Source: Streptococcus sp. CSL10205-OR2 (GTDB lineage Bacteria > Bacillota > Bacilli > Lactobacillales > Streptococcaceae). Taken from it: a stretch of DNA of 64,000 bases. The notes under the pieces were generated by a model. The model ran no database searches. It was not told where the DNA came from and saw only the letters and a list, made by a program, of their open reading frames with translations. Every line of letters begins with the position of its first letter. Position 1 is the first letter of the stretch. The translations under genes were made by a program, and so were the position numbers. This document shows positions 11,866 through 22,131 of the stretch, in pieces. The DNA lies in the NCBI RefSeq assembly GCF_025660655.1, contig NZ_JAOTIN010000009.1, positions 1 to 64,000 on the forward strand, read 5' to 3'.

Positions 11866-12735
11866 TTATTTCCCAAGCAAAGTAAACTCATTTGTTTTCT
11901 TCAAATCATAAACTAACCAGATGATGACAGCTAGTTGAACAAGGAGACTAAAGACACTGCCCTCTACACCAAAATCACCACCTGTTAACCAATCAGGTCC
12001 ATGAACACTTACCTTGACAAAAGCTTGTGACGTCTGACTACCACTGACATTAAAATTAAAAAAACTACCTTGAAAACAATTCCACGCAGCATGAATCCCA
12101 CTAACGCCCCAAATATCATTTGTTTTTAACATGTATAAAGCAGCAAGCACACCAAATAAAAATAAGTCAAGAATGGGAATGACTGATAAATGATCATTTC
12201 CTAGATGCAAAATAGTGAAAAATAACGATGAGACAATTAATCCCATAAAGACAGGATATCTAGTGGATATTGAACTAAACAACCATCCTCTAGCCAAAAT
12301 TTCTTCTGCACTACCTTGTACCGTCCAGGCAATCATCAAAATCAAAAACTGAACGATAAGAGTTGGAGATAATTGATACCCAGTGAAGGTGAGACCACCA
12401 AAAAGAAACATTAAAAAGACACAAATAAACATCATTAAGGTTCCGATTCCCCACCCAGAAAGAAAAGATTGAAAGGCTTTTGTTTTTGTAAATCCAATAC
12501 CTTGCCAGGGACTTTTTTCAATGACTCTAGCCCAGAAAACAACCGTTAATGAAATAAAAATAAAGCCAAACAACTGTATTTCTAAAGGTGGTATTTGGTA
12601 CATAAAAAAGGGCACAATTACCATAAAACTAATGGTTTCAGCTAATGTTAATAAAATAAAACCAACCAAAGGTCCAAGAAGCCAACCTAAATTAAATTTT
12701 GATTCTTGTTTTGCTGCAATAAATGTCTTTTTCAT
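11866..12735 (-). CDS. CPBP-family intramembrane protease
   Basis: Multi-pass membrane protein of the CAAX protease and bacteriocin-processing (Abi/CPBP) family. About eight hydrophobic segments are visible. Motif 1 is EEILARGW, motif 2 FTILHLGND, and motif 3 the His in GIHAAWNC, which together supply the usual Glu and His catalytic residues. Length is 289 residues. It stands alone, so whether it gives bacteriocin immunity or processes another substrate cannot be told. Confidence 0.85.
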   Translation of the reverse strand: MKKTFIAAKQESKFNLGWLLGPLVGFILLTLAETISFMVIVPFFMYQIPPLEIQLFGFIFISLTVVFWARVIEKSPWQGIGFTKTKAFQSFLSGWGIGTLMMFICVFLMFLFGGLTFTGYQLSPTLIVQFLILMIAWTVQGSAEEILARGWLFSSISTRYPVFMGLIVSSLFFTILHLGNDHLSVIPILDLFLFGVLAALYMLKTNDIWGVSGIHAAWNCFQGSFFNFNVSGSQTSQAFVKVSVHGPDWLTGGDFGVEGSVFSLLVQLAVIIWLVYDLKKTNEFTLLGK

Positions 12736-12840
12736 TTTAAAAATCCTTTTTAATTATCATAAAATTACTATATAAAAAGTTTACACTAAATTGTTTTAAA
12801 AATCTATTTTTTCGAAATGAGCATCTGTTAGAGGAAAGTA

Positions 12841-12876
12841 AAAACACCACCACGGACTGATGGCGTGGTGATGTTT
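12841..12876 (-). terminator. Intrinsic terminator after the 12882-13880 lipoprotein gene
   Basis: G/C-rich stem CACCACG with CGTGGTG, extended by AAAC/GTTT pairs, with a U-run on the minus strand immediately after the lipoprotein stop. Confidence 0.8.
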
Positions 12877-12881
12877 ATTTA

Positions 12882-13880
12882 TTAAGCTGCTGTTGCAATT
12901 AATGCTTCTAGTTTTTTATACTGTTCCTCTGTTAAAAATTGGCGATAAAACTCTAATTCTTCCATTAGATCTTCTTTAGAATAAAAAGAGAGATTATCTT
13001 TGACTTGATTATATAGTTCTTGAAATTCTTCATCTGTTAACTCTGCTTGATAGACTTCTGATGATATCATTTGTAATTCATCGGGACTAATGATTTTTGA
13101 TTTACTAGGCACTTTAGGAGCAATATAGTTAACTTTTTTAGAAATCATTTCAATAGTGATAGACTCTATACCATCATCCAATCCAGGAGCCATTTTAAGA
13201 TCAATAGTCACATTAGCACTACCGTCTTTTTCTAAACGATATGTGACCAAACTACTCTCATCAAGGTAAGCATTCATCATATTAAGATAGGTACTAGCTG
13301 TTGCATCCTCTGACACATCTTTGACCATATCTAATAATTCTGACATTTCAATAGTTAAGACAACTGCATCTCCATCTTCTTTAAATTTTTCAGCATCAAT
13401 CTCTTTAAAACTATCGGCCCAACCTGTTGAATCTTCTGCTTCATCAAAAACAGAATCATAGTCCTCACTAAAGTCAGCGACATTGATATAACGACCTTTA
13501 ATTTTATCACTTTCTATACCAGAAAACATTCCCCAAAGTTCAGCATTAACATAAAAATCATCATTAGTACCAACGATATCTAACATCGGAAAAGAAGACT
13601 TGAATTCAGATAAGTCAGAAGAAATTGAAAAGATTTTATCTTTTGTTGATTGAGAAACATCAAAGATGAATGCTTTGTTTTTTAAGTCTTTCAACTCAGA
13701 CATCTCTGTACTATTATTTGCCAATTTAATATCCTTAATTTTAACACTAAAGACAAAACTTGTTTCTTCTTGTTTTAGATTATTATTATAACGTGTGATA
13801 AATTCATCTTGAGGATTTTTCGAACAAGCCACAATAATAATGAGTAGTGGTAACAATAACAAAAATTTTAATTTTTTCAT
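12882..13880 (-). CDS. Uncharacterised lipoprotein
   Basis: The first 19 residues form a lipoprotein signal (MKKLKFLLLLPLLIIIVAC) with lipobox IVAC, so the mature protein would be lipid-anchored outside the cell. The remaining ~310 residues are acidic and polar, with repeated short beta-type segments, and the last 70 residues are rich in Glu, Leu and Tyr and probably helical. I do not recognise a family. It has its own terminator and no functional partner nearby, so it appears monocistronic. Length is 332 residues. Confidence 0.8.
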   Translation of the reverse strand: MKKLKFLLLLPLLIIIVACSKNPQDEFITRYNNNLKQEETSFVFSVKIKDIKLANNSTEMSELKDLKNKAFIFDVSQSTKDKIFSISSDLSEFKSSFPMLDIVGTNDDFYVNAELWGMFSGIESDKIKGRYINVADFSEDYDSVFDEAEDSTGWADSFKEIDAEKFKEDGDAVVLTIEMSELLDMVKDVSEDATASTYLNMMNAYLDESSLVTYRLEKDGSANVTIDLKMAPGLDDGIESITIEMISKKVNYIAPKVPSKSKIISPDELQMISSEVYQAELTDEEFQELYNQVKDNLSFYSKEDLMEELEFYRQFLTEEQYKKLEALIATAA

Positions 13881-13956
13881 TTCCTTTATCCTTTCTGTAT
13901 CTTATTACTATTATATCGATTATAAAACGGTTTCACAAGTAAAAATTTGAGTTTTT

Positions 13957-13996
13957 AAAAAGATTGAAAGCCAATATTGACTTTCAATCTTTTTTT
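13957..13996 (-). terminator. Intrinsic terminator after gatB
   Basis: A stem of at least 12 bp (AAAGATTGAAAG with CTTTCAATCTTT, loop of ten) is flanked by A and T runs, so it can act on either strand. It closes the gatCAB operon. Confidence 0.85.
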
Positions 13997-14000
13997 ATCG

Positions 14001-15434
14001 TTAAAGGTTAGCTAATTCTTCATTTAGCAATTGTTGTGCCACTTGAGGATTGGCCTGTCCTTTCGTTGCTTTCATTAATTGTCCAATTAATGACTTGGCA
14101 GCATTTTTATTACCTGCTTTATAGTCATTAATGGCTTTTTCATTATTAGCGAAAACGTCTTTAATGATTGGAATAAGTTGCTCAGGACTTGAAATTTGGA
14201 CAAGTCCAGCTGATTCAACATACTCTCTAGCACTACCACCATTTTTAGCAAGATGGACAAAGACTTTCTTTGCAATTTTAGAAGAAATGGTACCATCAGC
14301 GATTAAGCTAAGCATCTCCACAAGATTTTCTGGTGTTAAAGAAATATCGTTAATCGTCTGACTAGCAGTATTTAGATATTGCGCCACTTCACCTTGGAGC
14401 CAGTTGGAAACAAGCTTGGCATCGCCTCCGATAGAAACAGCTTTTTCAAAAAAGTCTGAAACGGCTTTTGTTGCCGTTAATTGCATGGCATCATAGGCTG
14501 ATAAACCAAACTGTGTTGTGTATTTTTCGCGACGCTGTTTTGGAAATTCTGGTAAGCTAGAACGAACCGCTTCAATCCAGCTGTCTTCAATTTCAAAAAT
14601 GGGAAGATCTGGTTCTGGAAAATAACGATAGTCACTTGAACCTTCTTTCACGCGCATTAAAATGGTTTCACCAGTTGATTCATCATAACGACGAGTTTCT
14701 TGTTGAATTTGACCACCTGAGCGAAGAATTTTTGCTTGGCGTTCCACTTCGTATTGAAGACCACGACGTACAAAGTTAAAGGAGTTTAAATTCTTGAGCT
14801 CAGTCTTCGTTCCAAAGGCTTCTTGACCATAAGGACGCAAAGAAATATTAGCATCCACACGCATTGATCCTTCTTCCATTTTGACGTCAGAAATACCAGT
14901 GTATTGAATAATTTCTTTCAATGCAGTCAAATAAGCGTAAGCTTCTTCAGGACTTCTCATATCTGCTTCTGAAACAATCTCAATCAAAGGCACACCTTGG
15001 CGATTGATGTCCACATATGAATAGCCACCACTGCCATGGGTATTTTTACCTGCATCTTCTTCTAGGTGAGCACGTTCAATGCGAATCGTTTTTTTCGTAC
15101 CATCTTCAAGTACAATCTCAATAGAGCCATTGTAGCCTATGGGTTCATCAAATTGAGAAATTTGGTAGGCTTTTGGATTATCTGGGTAAAAATAATTTTT
15201 ACGGTCAAAATGCATCCTTTGATGGATGTCCATATTCAGCGCAAGAGCCGCTTTAATCCCATAATCAATCACACCCTTATTCATGACTGGAAGAACACCA
15301 GGAAATGCCCAATCGACAATATTAGTATTGGTATTTGGATCTTCACCAAAATGAGCTGGAGCAGGTGAGAAAATTTTTGAATTTGTTTTTAATTCCACAT
15401 GGACTTCAAGTCCAATAACTGTTTCAAAATTCAT
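14001..15434 (-). CDS. gatB: Asp-tRNA(Asn)/Glu-tRNA(Gln) amidotransferase subunit B
   Basis: Kinase and tRNA-binding subunit of GatCAB, which converts Glu-tRNA-Gln (and Asp-tRNA-Asn) to the amidated form. The N-terminal cradle begins [15 protein letters not shown]. The conserved [24 protein letters not shown] block and the [13 protein letters not shown] motif follow. The helical YqeY-like tail ends near [13 protein letters not shown]. Length is 477 residues. The start overlaps the gatA stop by one base. Confidence 0.97.
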   Translation of the reverse strand: MNFETVIGLEVHVELKTNSKIFSPAPAHFGEDPNTNTNIVDWAFPGVLPVMNKGVIDYGIKAALALNMDIHQRMHFDRKNYFYPDNPKAYQISQFDEPIGYNGSIEIVLEDGTKKTIRIERAHLEEDAGKNTHGSGGYSYVDINRQGVPLIEIVSEADMRSPEEAYAYLTALKEIIQYTGISDVKMEEGSMRVDANISLRPYGQEAFGTKTELKNLNSFNFVRRGLQYEVERQAKILRSGGQIQQETRRYDESTGETILMRVKEGSSDYRYFPEPDLPIFEIEDSWIEAVRSSLPEFPKQRREKYTTQFGLSAYDAMQLTATKAVSDFFEKAVSIGGDAKLVSNWLQGEVAQYLNTASQTINDISLTPENLVEMLSLIADGTISSKIAKKVFVHLAKNGGSAREYVESAGLVQISSPEQLIPIIKDVFANNEKAINDYKAGNKNAAKSLIGQLMKATKGQANPQVAQQLLNEELANL

Positions 15435-16900
15435 TATTTGTCACCTCCAAAAATAATCGGTTGTTGTTTATGGTAATCGGTTGTTGCTTCAAAGGCTTGA
15501 GCCACTTGATAGATTACTTCTTCACTGTATTTTGGTCCTATTAGTTGTAAACCAACAGGCAAGCCTTCAACAAAACCTGATGGAATAGAAATAGCAGGAA
15601 GGCCAGCAAGGTTAACTGGAATGGTCAACAAATCAGCCAAATACATAGCAACAGGGTTATGACTTTGTGTCCCAAGACCATAAGCCACATCTGGAGCAGT
15701 TGGACCAAGAATTAAATCATAATCAGCAAAGACTTGATTAAAATCATTGATAATTAAGGTCCTTACTTGACCAGCTTTTTTAAAGTAGGCATCATAATAA
15801 CCTGATGATAAGCTAAAGGTTCCTAGCATAATACGGCGTTTCACCTCGTCACCAAAGCCTTCACTTCTGGTATTGATATAAACATCTTCAAGGTTATTAT
15901 AGTTTTCTGTTCTAAAACCATAACGAATGCCATCAAAACGTTGCAGATTTGAAGAAGCTTCTGAAGAAGCAATGATATAATAAACAGCCACACCATACTT
16001 ACTATGTGGCAAACTCACTTCTTCAATGATAGCTCCTAGGCTCTCTAAGTGTTTTGCTGCTTTTAAAATATTGTCTTTAACAGCAGGGTTAATGCCTTCT
16101 CCCATATATTCTTTAGGAAGAGCAATCTTCATTCCTTTAATACTTTGACCCATTTTACTGGTAAAATCTGTCACTTCTTTTTTAGCTGAGGTTGAATCTT
16201 TTTCATCAAAACCTGAAATGACATTTAATAACTGTGCATTTTCCTTAACAGTTTGTGAAAAAGGACCAATTTGATCAAGTGAACTACCAAAGGCAATCAA
16301 TCCAAAACGAGACACACGGCCATACGTTGGTTTCATACCAACAATACCATTAAATGAAGCAGGTTGACGGATAGAACCACCAGTATCAGATCCTAAGGAT
16401 AGGCGCACTTGTCCTGAGGCAACTGCAGTTGCAGAGCCACCTGATGAACCACCAGGCACTTTCGTTGTGTCCCAAGCATTTTTAGTAGTCTTGAAGTAAG
16501 AATTTTCAGTAGAACCTCCCATGGCAAATTCATCCATATTGGTTTTACCAATAATCACCATATCATTGTGATAAAGTTTTTCAACACTTGTGGCATCAAA
16601 GATAGGGGTATAATTATAAAGCATTTTTGATGCTGCTGTTGTTAGAATACCTTTTGTTGAAATATTATCTTTAACCGCTAAAGGAATACCACTCATGACA
16701 TTATGGGGATCAATCCCCTTTTCATCAATAGCTTTAGCTTGTTTTAGAGCATCTTCTTCAGAAATGGTGATAAAGCTACCGATCTTTTCTTCACGTTCTG
16801 AGATATCTTTAAGGGTTTCTTTTGTTAACTCAAGAGCTGAGATGTCTTTTGACACAAGAAGGTCATGTAATTCATCGATTGTTTTATGATTTAAAGACAT
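15434..16900 (-). CDS. gatA: Asp-tRNA(Asn)/Glu-tRNA(Gln) amidotransferase subunit A
   Basis: Glutaminase subunit of GatCAB; it releases ammonia that is channelled to GatB. The amidase signature is present: catalytic Lys in PLAVKDNI, then [14 protein letters not shown], and [11 protein letters not shown] with the nucleophilic Ser. Length is 488 residues. Both ends overlap neighbours by one base (gatC stop, gatB start), indicating tight coupling in one operon. Confidence 0.97.
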   Translation of the reverse strand: MSLNHKTIDELHDLLVSKDISALELTKETLKDISEREEKIGSFITISEEDALKQAKAIDEKGIDPHNVMSGIPLAVKDNISTKGILTTAASKMLYNYTPIFDATSVEKLYHNDMVIIGKTNMDEFAMGGSTENSYFKTTKNAWDTTKVPGGSSGGSATAVASGQVRLSLGSDTGGSIRQPASFNGIVGMKPTYGRVSRFGLIAFGSSLDQIGPFSQTVKENAQLLNVISGFDEKDSTSAKKEVTDFTSKMGQSIKGMKIALPKEYMGEGINPAVKDNILKAAKHLESLGAIIEEVSLPHSKYGVAVYYIIASSEASSNLQRFDGIRYGFRTENYNNLEDVYINTRSEGFGDEVKRRIMLGTFSLSSGYYDAYFKKAGQVRTLIINDFNQVFADYDLILGPTAPDVAYGLGTQSHNPVAMYLADLLTIPVNLAGLPAISIPSGFVEGLPVGLQLIGPKYSEEVIYQVAQAFEATTDYHKQQPIIFGGDK

Positions 16901-17202
16901 TAAGCATTTCCTCCTTCATCAATAATGGCAGGTACTTTTATCAAACCATTTTCAGTTTCTGGTACATTTTTAAAGAGTTCCTCTCGATTCCAACCCTTGA
17001 TAGCAACATCTTCACGCATAACATTGACTGTATCAGCCATAGTCGTTGTAATAGCAACACCTGTTGTATCGACTTCATTTAACAGTTCTACCATATCAAC
17101 AATTTTTGAAAGTGTGGTTGCAAATTCTTTTGTGTCTTCATCACTAAAGGCTAATTTTGATAGTTTAGCCACGTGACGCACTTCTTCTTCAGAAATTTTC
17201 AT
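16900..17202 (-). CDS. gatC: Asp-tRNA(Asn)/Glu-tRNA(Gln) amidotransferase subunit C
   Basis: Small structural subunit that wraps the GatA-GatB interface. The family start [19 protein letters not shown] is intact, as is the C-terminal [15 protein letters not shown]. Length is 100 residues. It leads the gatCAB operon. A probable extended -10 (TGGTATAAT, with TATAAT at 17237-17242) lies about 35 bases upstream. Confidence 0.96.
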   Translation of the reverse strand: MKISEEEVRHVAKLSKLAFSDEDTKEFATTLSKIVDMVELLNEVDTTGVAITTTMADTVNVMREDVAIKGWNREELFKNVPETENGLIKVPAIIDEGGNA

Positions 17203-17337
17203 TCGTTACTTATCCTCCATTTAGTCTATCGTTAAAATTATACCATATTTTCTAACGCTTCGTCTTTTGTTTCCTCATTAAATTCTTTTTGAAAATAACT
17301 TCATACTTATCAGACGTTCACCTGTTAATTAAGTAAT

Positions 17338-17378
17338 AAAAGAACACCTCATCACACAGGATTAAGGTGTTCTTTTTT
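17338..17378 (-). terminator. Intrinsic terminator after pncA
   Basis: Stem AAGAACACCT with AGGTGTTCTT, a 15-base loop, and U-runs at both sides. It closes the codY-pncA unit and insulates the gatC promoter. Confidence 0.85.
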
Positions 17379-17387
17379 CAAAATATT

Positions 17388-17939
17388 TTAATCAACCATT
17401 TTAGCACCTAAAACATTCTCGAAATGATTTAAAGCCCATCCATGACTGTTCACATCAATACTAGCCACACAAGATTTTGGAATTTCAATCTTATAACCTA
17501 GGTTATAAGCATCGATAGCGGTATGTAGAACACAAATATCAGTTAAGACACCTGTCAATACAACAGTATCAACTTTTCTTTCACGAAGTCGAATGTCAAG
17601 ATCTGTGCCAGAAAAAGCAGAGTAATGACGCTTATCCATCCAAAAAACTTTAGGTGACCCTTTAATATCTTCGTAAACATCATTTAGTTTGCCGTATAAA
17701 AATCGACCTGATGTTCCTTTAATATTATGCGGTGGAAATAGCTTCATTTCTGGATGAAAATCATCATCGGTTGTATGACAATCAATAGTAAAGAAAATAT
17801 AATCACCATTATCATACGCTTCTTTTGTCTTTTGAACAATACTCGCTTCAATAGCTTGCGCTGGTTTTCCTGCTGTTAATTTTCCATCATCAGCAACAAA
17901 ATCATAGGTATAATCAATTGATACAAGTGCTTTTGTCAT
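17388..17939 (-). CDS. pncA: Nicotinamidase/isochorismatase-family cysteine hydrolase
   Basis: Deamidates nicotinamide to nicotinate for NAD salvage, upstream of NadD in the pathway. The catalytic triad is visible as Asp in VSIDYTYDF, Lys in the KRHYSAF region, and Cys in LTGVLTDICVLHT. The metal site lies in DCHTTDDDFHPE. I use the ATG at 17939, which has AAGGA 11 bases upstream. The in-frame ATG at 17948 overlaps the codY stop and has that site too close. It is probably co-transcribed with codY. Confidence 0.92.
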   Translation of the reverse strand: MTKALVSIDYTYDFVADDGKLTAGKPAQAIEASIVQKTKEAYDNGDYIFFTIDCHTTDDDFHPEMKLFPPHNIKGTSGRFLYGKLNDVYEDIKGSPKVFWMDKRHYSAFSGTDLDIRLRERKVDTVVLTGVLTDICVLHTAIDAYNLGYKIEIPKSCVASIDVNSHGWALNHFENVLGAKMVD

Positions 17940-17940
17940 T

Positions 17941-18726
17941 TTATTCATAATCCTTTATCTTTTGAAAAATACCGTCATTAATCACTTTAAGATAGGTCCC
18001 CTTCATCCCAAGAGAGCGACTCTCGATAATGCCGGCACTCTCTAACTTACGAAGGGCATTAACAATCACACTTCTAGTGATACCGATACGATCTGCAATA
18101 ACAGAAGCTGTTAAGCGTCCTTCAAGACCGTCTAATTCACTTAGAATAGCTTTTATCGCTTTCATTTCGGAATAAGATAAGGTGTTGATTGCCATATTAA
18201 TAGCAGTCTGTTTTCTAACGGTTTCTTCTAAGTTTTCATTTTGTAAATTCAATAATTGAACACCTACCACAGTTGATGCGATTTCACTTAAAACGAGAGC
18301 ATCATCTTCAAAAGGTTTGTCGTTTCTCCAGATAATGAGAGTTCCAAGTCTCATCCCACCACCATATATTGGGGTTAGTGTGGTTAAGCCATCAGGATAA
18401 ATATCTTTTGATTCCACTGGATAAACAGTTAACGGACTACTGATTGGTAAATTAGCCTCCGTGTCAAAAATGCGATTAACTGCTTCAACATATGAATCTG
18501 GAAATTGATGTGCTTCAAAAATTTCTTCTACTCGGTCATTGTTAGTACTATATTTCATCGCATAACCAAGCATATGACCAGTTGCATTCATAATACAAGC
18601 ATTGCAGTCAATAATATCAGCCAACTGAGCTGCAGTGGTGTTATACGGTAATTCTTCTTGCAGTTGATCAATAGCTTTTTGCAAGATTGAGGTCATTCTT
18701 CTTGTTTTTGTAAGTAAGTTAGCCAT
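17941..18726 (-). CDS. codY: GTP- and branched-chain amino acid-responsive repressor CodY
   Basis: Global nutrient regulator of low-G+C Gram-positives; it binds DNA when branched-chain amino acids are plentiful. The start [16 protein letters not shown], the central GAF domain, and the C-terminal winged helix ([21 protein letters not shown]) are complete at 261 residues. pncA follows with the frames touching. Upstream lie a -35 TTGCAA, a TGATATAAT -10 and a near-perfect CodY box, indicating autoregulation. Confidence 0.97.
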   Translation of the reverse strand: MANLLTKTRRMTSILQKAIDQLQEELPYNTTAAQLADIIDCNACIMNATGHMLGYAMKYSTNNDRVEEIFEAHQFPDSYVEAVNRIFDTEANLPISSPLTVYPVESKDIYPDGLTTLTPIYGGGMRLGTLIIWRNDKPFEDDALVLSEIASTVVGVQLLNLQNENLEETVRKQTAINMAINTLSYSEMKAIKAILSELDGLEGRLTASVIADRIGITRSVIVNALRKLESAGIIESRSLGMKGTYLKVINDGIFQKIKDYE

Positions 18727-18755
18727 AATCCACTCTTTCTATAGTAATCATGACT

Positions 18756-18801
18756 ATTATATCAAAGTGGTATTTTATTTGCAAACAATTGTCAGAAAAT
18801 T
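18756..18801 (-). promoter_or_regulatory. codY promoter with CodY box
   Basis: On the minus strand a -35 TTGCAA (18779-18784), a 17-base spacer and an extended -10 TGATATAAT (18756-18764) precede codY. At 18787-18801, next to the -35, the plus strand reads AATTGTCAGAAAATT. This matches the CodY consensus AATTTTCWGAAAATT at 14 of 15 positions, so CodY probably controls its own gene. Confidence 0.8.
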
Positions 18802-18838
18802 TTTTATTATTTCAATATTTAAAGTTGTCAATGTCATT

Positions 18839-20053
18839 TTAACGACGATATTGATGAAGAAAACGTGTCATTTTTTCTTGTAATTCTGCTAATTCTTCTA
18901 CTCTTGGTAGATAAACAATTCTAAAATGATCAGCATCTTTCCAGTTGAAGCCTCGACCATGCACCAAGAGTACTTTTTCTTGTTTCAAAAATTCTAAAAC
19001 AAAATTTTCATCATCTTTAATGTCATACATGTTTTGGTCTATTTTAGGGAAAATATAAAGACCAGCTTTAGGTTTTACTGCCGATAGACCAGGAATGTCA
19101 TTAATCGCTTTTGTGATAAAATTACGCTGTTCAAAAATGCGACCACCTGGTAGTAAAAGTTCATCAACGGATTGATAACCACCTAGAGATGTTTGAACAA
19201 CTTGCTGTGCTAAAACATTTGAACAAAGTCTCATGTTAGACAACATATTCAAACCTTCTATATACCCTTTAACATGATCTTTTCTTCCTGATAGAACCAT
19301 CCATCCTACTCGAAAACCAGCAATACGATGTGACTTTGATAAGCCATTCATAGTCACAACAAACACATCTGGCGCAAGACTAGCAATCGGAATATGTTTA
19401 AGTCCATCCATCACCATTCGATCATAGATTTCATCAGAAAAAATGATGAGTTCATGCTGACGAGCCAATTCAACAATTGCCTCTAAAATATCTTTTGGAT
19501 AAAGGGCTCCTGTTGGATTATTGGGATTGATAAGAACAATAGCTTTGGTGTTTGACGTGATTTTCGACTTCATATCTTCTATATCTGGATACCATTCTGA
19601 TTGCTCATCACAGATATAATGAACAGCACGACCACCAGACAAGCTAACAGCTGCTGTCCATAACGGATAATCAGGCATGGGCACTAAAACTTCATCACCA
19701 TCATCAAGTAGACCTTGCATAGACATGGTAATCAATTCACTAACACCATTTCCAATAAAAATATCATCAATATCAATATTAGGGAAATTCTTGGTTTGAC
19801 AGTATTGCATAATCGCTTTTCTGGCACTAAAAATACCCTTACTATTTGAATAGCCTTCACTATCTCTTGCATTCATGATAAGGTCTCTAATCACCTCATC
19901 TGGCGCTGTAAAACCAAATTCTGCTGGATTACCAGTATTTAGCCTCAAAATTTTCTTACCATCAGCTATCATGCGATTAGCTTCATCAAGAACAGGTCCT
20001 CTGATATCATAGGCAACATGTTCTAATTTAGATGATTTTTCATATCGTTTCAT
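18839..20053 (-). CDS. alaT: PLP-dependent aminotransferase (alanine aminotransferase AlaT type)
   Basis: Class I/II aminotransferase, 404 residues, of the AlaT group that uses pyruvate/alanine and glutamate. The N-terminus SKLEHVAYDIRGPVLDEAN is typical of that group. The PLP-binding parts are NPNNPTGALY, SDEIYDRM and the Schiff-base Lys in NGLSKSHRIAGFRVGWM. It lies upstream of codY on the same strand, 112 bp away, behind the codY promoter. Substrate choice is inferred from family resemblance. Confidence 0.88.
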   Translation of the reverse strand: MKRYEKSSKLEHVAYDIRGPVLDEANRMIADGKKILRLNTGNPAEFGFTAPDEVIRDLIMNARDSEGYSNSKGIFSARKAIMQYCQTKNFPNIDIDDIFIGNGVSELITMSMQGLLDDGDEVLVPMPDYPLWTAAVSLSGGRAVHYICDEQSEWYPDIEDMKSKITSNTKAIVLINPNNPTGALYPKDILEAIVELARQHELIIFSDEIYDRMVMDGLKHIPIASLAPDVFVVTMNGLSKSHRIAGFRVGWMVLSGRKDHVKGYIEGLNMLSNMRLCSNVLAQQVVQTSLGGYQSVDELLLPGGRIFEQRNFITKAINDIPGLSAVKPKAGLYIFPKIDQNMYDIKDDENFVLEFLKQEKVLLVHGRGFNWKDADHFRIVYLPRVEELAELQEKMTRFLHQYRR

Positions 20054-20211
20054 AGTTTTTACCTCGTGTTAAGTATTATAGAACTAATTTTAAAAAAAGT
20101 AAAATAGCAATAGTGATAAATTTTTACCTTTTTAGAGAACTCTTCTCAAACTATTATTATTTTTTTACTAAAAGTTGTATAATAAAGATAGAAATAAGGG
20201 AGGTGTTTACT

Positions 20212-20649
20212 ATGACTTACCAATATAAACGTATTTTAGTTGGTATTGATGGCTCACCACAAGCTGAGATTGCTTTAAAAAAAGGCATTCAAATTGCAAT
20301 CAACGATAACGCAGAACTAATTCTAGCACACGTCATTGACACACGCGCGACACAAAGCGTTGCTACCTTAGATGGTTTTGTCTTTGAACAATTAGAAAAT
20401 GAAGCTAGTCGTACCCTGGAAAAATATAAGGACATGGCTAAAAAAAGAGGACTGCAAAAAATAAAAACTCTGATTGAGTTTGGAAATCCAAAGACTCTTT
20501 TAGCAACAGACATCCCTGAAAAAGAAAATATTGATTTAATTATGCTTGGTGCAACAGGTCTTAGCACCTTTGAAAGATTGCTGATTGGTTCATCTTCTGA
20601 GTATATTATGCGCCACGCTGCTGTTGATATTCTCATTGTTAGAAAATAA
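20212..20649 (+). CDS. Universal stress protein (UspA family)
   Basis: Small ATP-binding stress protein, 145 residues. The start at 20212 is fixed by GGGAGG nine bases before it. The open frame continues 99 bases upstream without a ribosome site and is discarded. The ATP-binding signature G-x2-G-x9-G-S is present as GATG...GSS near residues 114-130. The N-terminus YKRILVGIDGSPQAE carries the adenine-binding Asp. A TATAAT (20178-20183) lies 28 bases before the start. Confidence 0.9.
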   Translation: MTYQYKRILVGIDGSPQAEIALKKGIQIAINDNAELILAHVIDTRATQSVATLDGFVFEQLENEASRTLEKYKDMAKKRGLQKIKTLIEFGNPKTLLATDIPEKENIDLIMLGATGLSTFERLLIGSSSEYIMRHAAVDILIVRK

Positions 20650-20651
20650 TA

Positions 20652-20685
20652 AAAATAGAGATTTCTATTCAGAAATCTCTATTTT
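20652..20685 (+). terminator. Shared bidirectional terminator of two convergent genes
   Basis: Perfect 15-bp stem (20652-20666 with 20671-20685, loop ATTC), A-rich before and T-rich after. It ends the stress-protein gene on the plus strand. It also contains the last codons and stop of the HAD gene on the minus strand. Confidence 0.85.
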
Positions 20686-22062
20686 AGTTCTTAATGCCTT
20701 TTGAATTTGGCGATCAAGTTCTCGTTTGATAGCTGGTTCTGGTGCAAATCGTTCTTCCCAATTATCAGGTTTTAAAATCTTATGAGTGACAGGATCAAAA
20801 TGAGCCTTCCCATCTGGGAAAATTTTTCCCATGTTAGCGCCATGAACTGTATCAAAAAATGGTTTAGGATCAACACCCATGAGAACGAAACTACCATAGG
20901 TGAAATAAAGTAGATCTGTCAAGGCGTCAACTTGGCCAACAATACTTTCTCCCTCATAAGGTTTTCGGGCGACTTTTTTTGTGGCATCATCTATCGCAGT
21001 GTGTAAATCTACCACTGCTTTTTTAAAGTCCTGATTATTACCTTGGCTTGTTGCATAAAGAAATTCGACAATTTCTTCCACTTTAAAGCCTGATCGATAG
21101 CTCGCCTGTTCTAAACTATAGGCTTTGGGGACTTGACGCGTTTCCCCGTCCATCAGCTGGTGGAAATCCTTGACTTTATTGAAATTTTCATCCTTACTCT
21201 TAAAGGTCTGACTAGGATATAAATGAACAAGACCATAGTGATCAAGAGCTTTAGAAATACCATCGTTATTATTAGTATCCGTAATATAGTGAGCTATTTT
21301 TTTAACTGATTCCTTAGCATTACCCATAGCAACGCCAACACCAACTCCTGATAGCATTTCGATGTCATTATCAGAGTCTCCAAAAGCCATCACTTCTGAA
21401 ATATCAAATCCAAAAAAATCACCAACAAGTGAAATACCCTTTAACTTAGACTGATTTTTGGAGATGAGGTCAGCAGAATAAGGGCTACTTCTTGTCACTG
21501 TTAATTGAGGGAAACGGTCTTCTATTTTTCTGGTTTCTTGCTGACTAGCTACTAGCACCACTTGAAAAATAGGTTGACGCATCATGGTTAGTAAAGTAGC
21601 TCTATTTTGAGGTTTAAACCGTCGAATCAAATGTTTAAAACTTTTTTCAACCGTTTTAGCCATCTTTTTAGGAATGAGACGACTGACAATTTGACCAAAA
21701 CGACTCGTTCCCATATTGATAATTTGTGAACCAACTAACCCTGAGACCGTTCCTAGAGAAATCTCTTTTTTTTGATCAGAAGCGTACTTAATCACCTTGT
21801 AAACCACTGATTTTGGCAGGGTATTTTGGTATAAAATGCGATCTCTCGTAAAAATATATTGCCCATTATAAGTAATGGCAAAATCAAGCCCTAGATTATC
21901 CATAAAAGGGTCAACAAAACCAGGACCACGCCCAGTAGCTAGTCCTACAACAATTCCTTGTTTTTTCATTTCTTTTATTGCTTGATGGGTTGATTTTTGG
22001 ACTGATTTAATATCGTTTAAAAGTGTCCCATCAATATCAAAACAAACTGCTTTTATTGCCAA
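20665..22062 (-). CDS. Cof-type HAD phosphatase fused to a PRA-PH/MazG-like domain
   Basis: Two-domain protein, 465 residues. Residues 1-270 are a Cof/HAD-IIB phosphatase: FDIDGTLLN (motif I, near 8-16), ATGRGPG (motif II), and GDSDNDIEML (motif IV). After a linker, residues about 295-460 resemble the phosphoribosyl-ATP pyrophosphohydrolase-like group, with EEIVEF and VGQVDALTDLLYFTYGSF as candidate metal-binding helices. I recall this fusion in other streptococci. It may clean up phosphorylated or pyrophosphorylated nucleotides, but no substrate is evident. Confidence 0.85.
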   Translation of the reverse strand: MAIKAVCFDIDGTLLNDIKSVQKSTHQAIKEMKKQGIVVGLATGRGPGFVDPFMDNLGLDFAITYNGQYIFTRDRILYQNTLPKSVVYKVIKYASDQKKEISLGTVSGLVGSQIINMGTSRFGQIVSRLIPKKMAKTVEKSFKHLIRRFKPQNRATLLTMMRQPIFQVVLVASQQETRKIEDRFPQLTVTRSSPYSADLISKNQSKLKGISLVGDFFGFDISEVMAFGDSDNDIEMLSGVGVGVAMGNAKESVKKIAHYITDTNNNDGISKALDHYGLVHLYPSQTFKSKDENFNKVKDFHQLMDGETRQVPKAYSLEQASYRSGFKVEEIVEFLYATSQGNNQDFKKAVVDLHTAIDDATKKVARKPYEGESIVGQVDALTDLLYFTYGSFVLMGVDPKPFFDTVHGANMGKIFPDGKAHFDPVTHKILKPDNWEERFAPEPAIKRELDRQIQKALRTKIEISE

Positions 22063-22131
22063 TTAAAATCCCTCTGTTCAGTTTTTATGCTAAAATAAGT
22101 ATAGCATATTTTTTAGAAAGCTGAGATTCTT

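Noticed and set aside
15066..15368. Plus-strand open frame of 100 codons opposite gatB
   Set aside because: Antisense shadow of gatB with no ribosome site or promoter.
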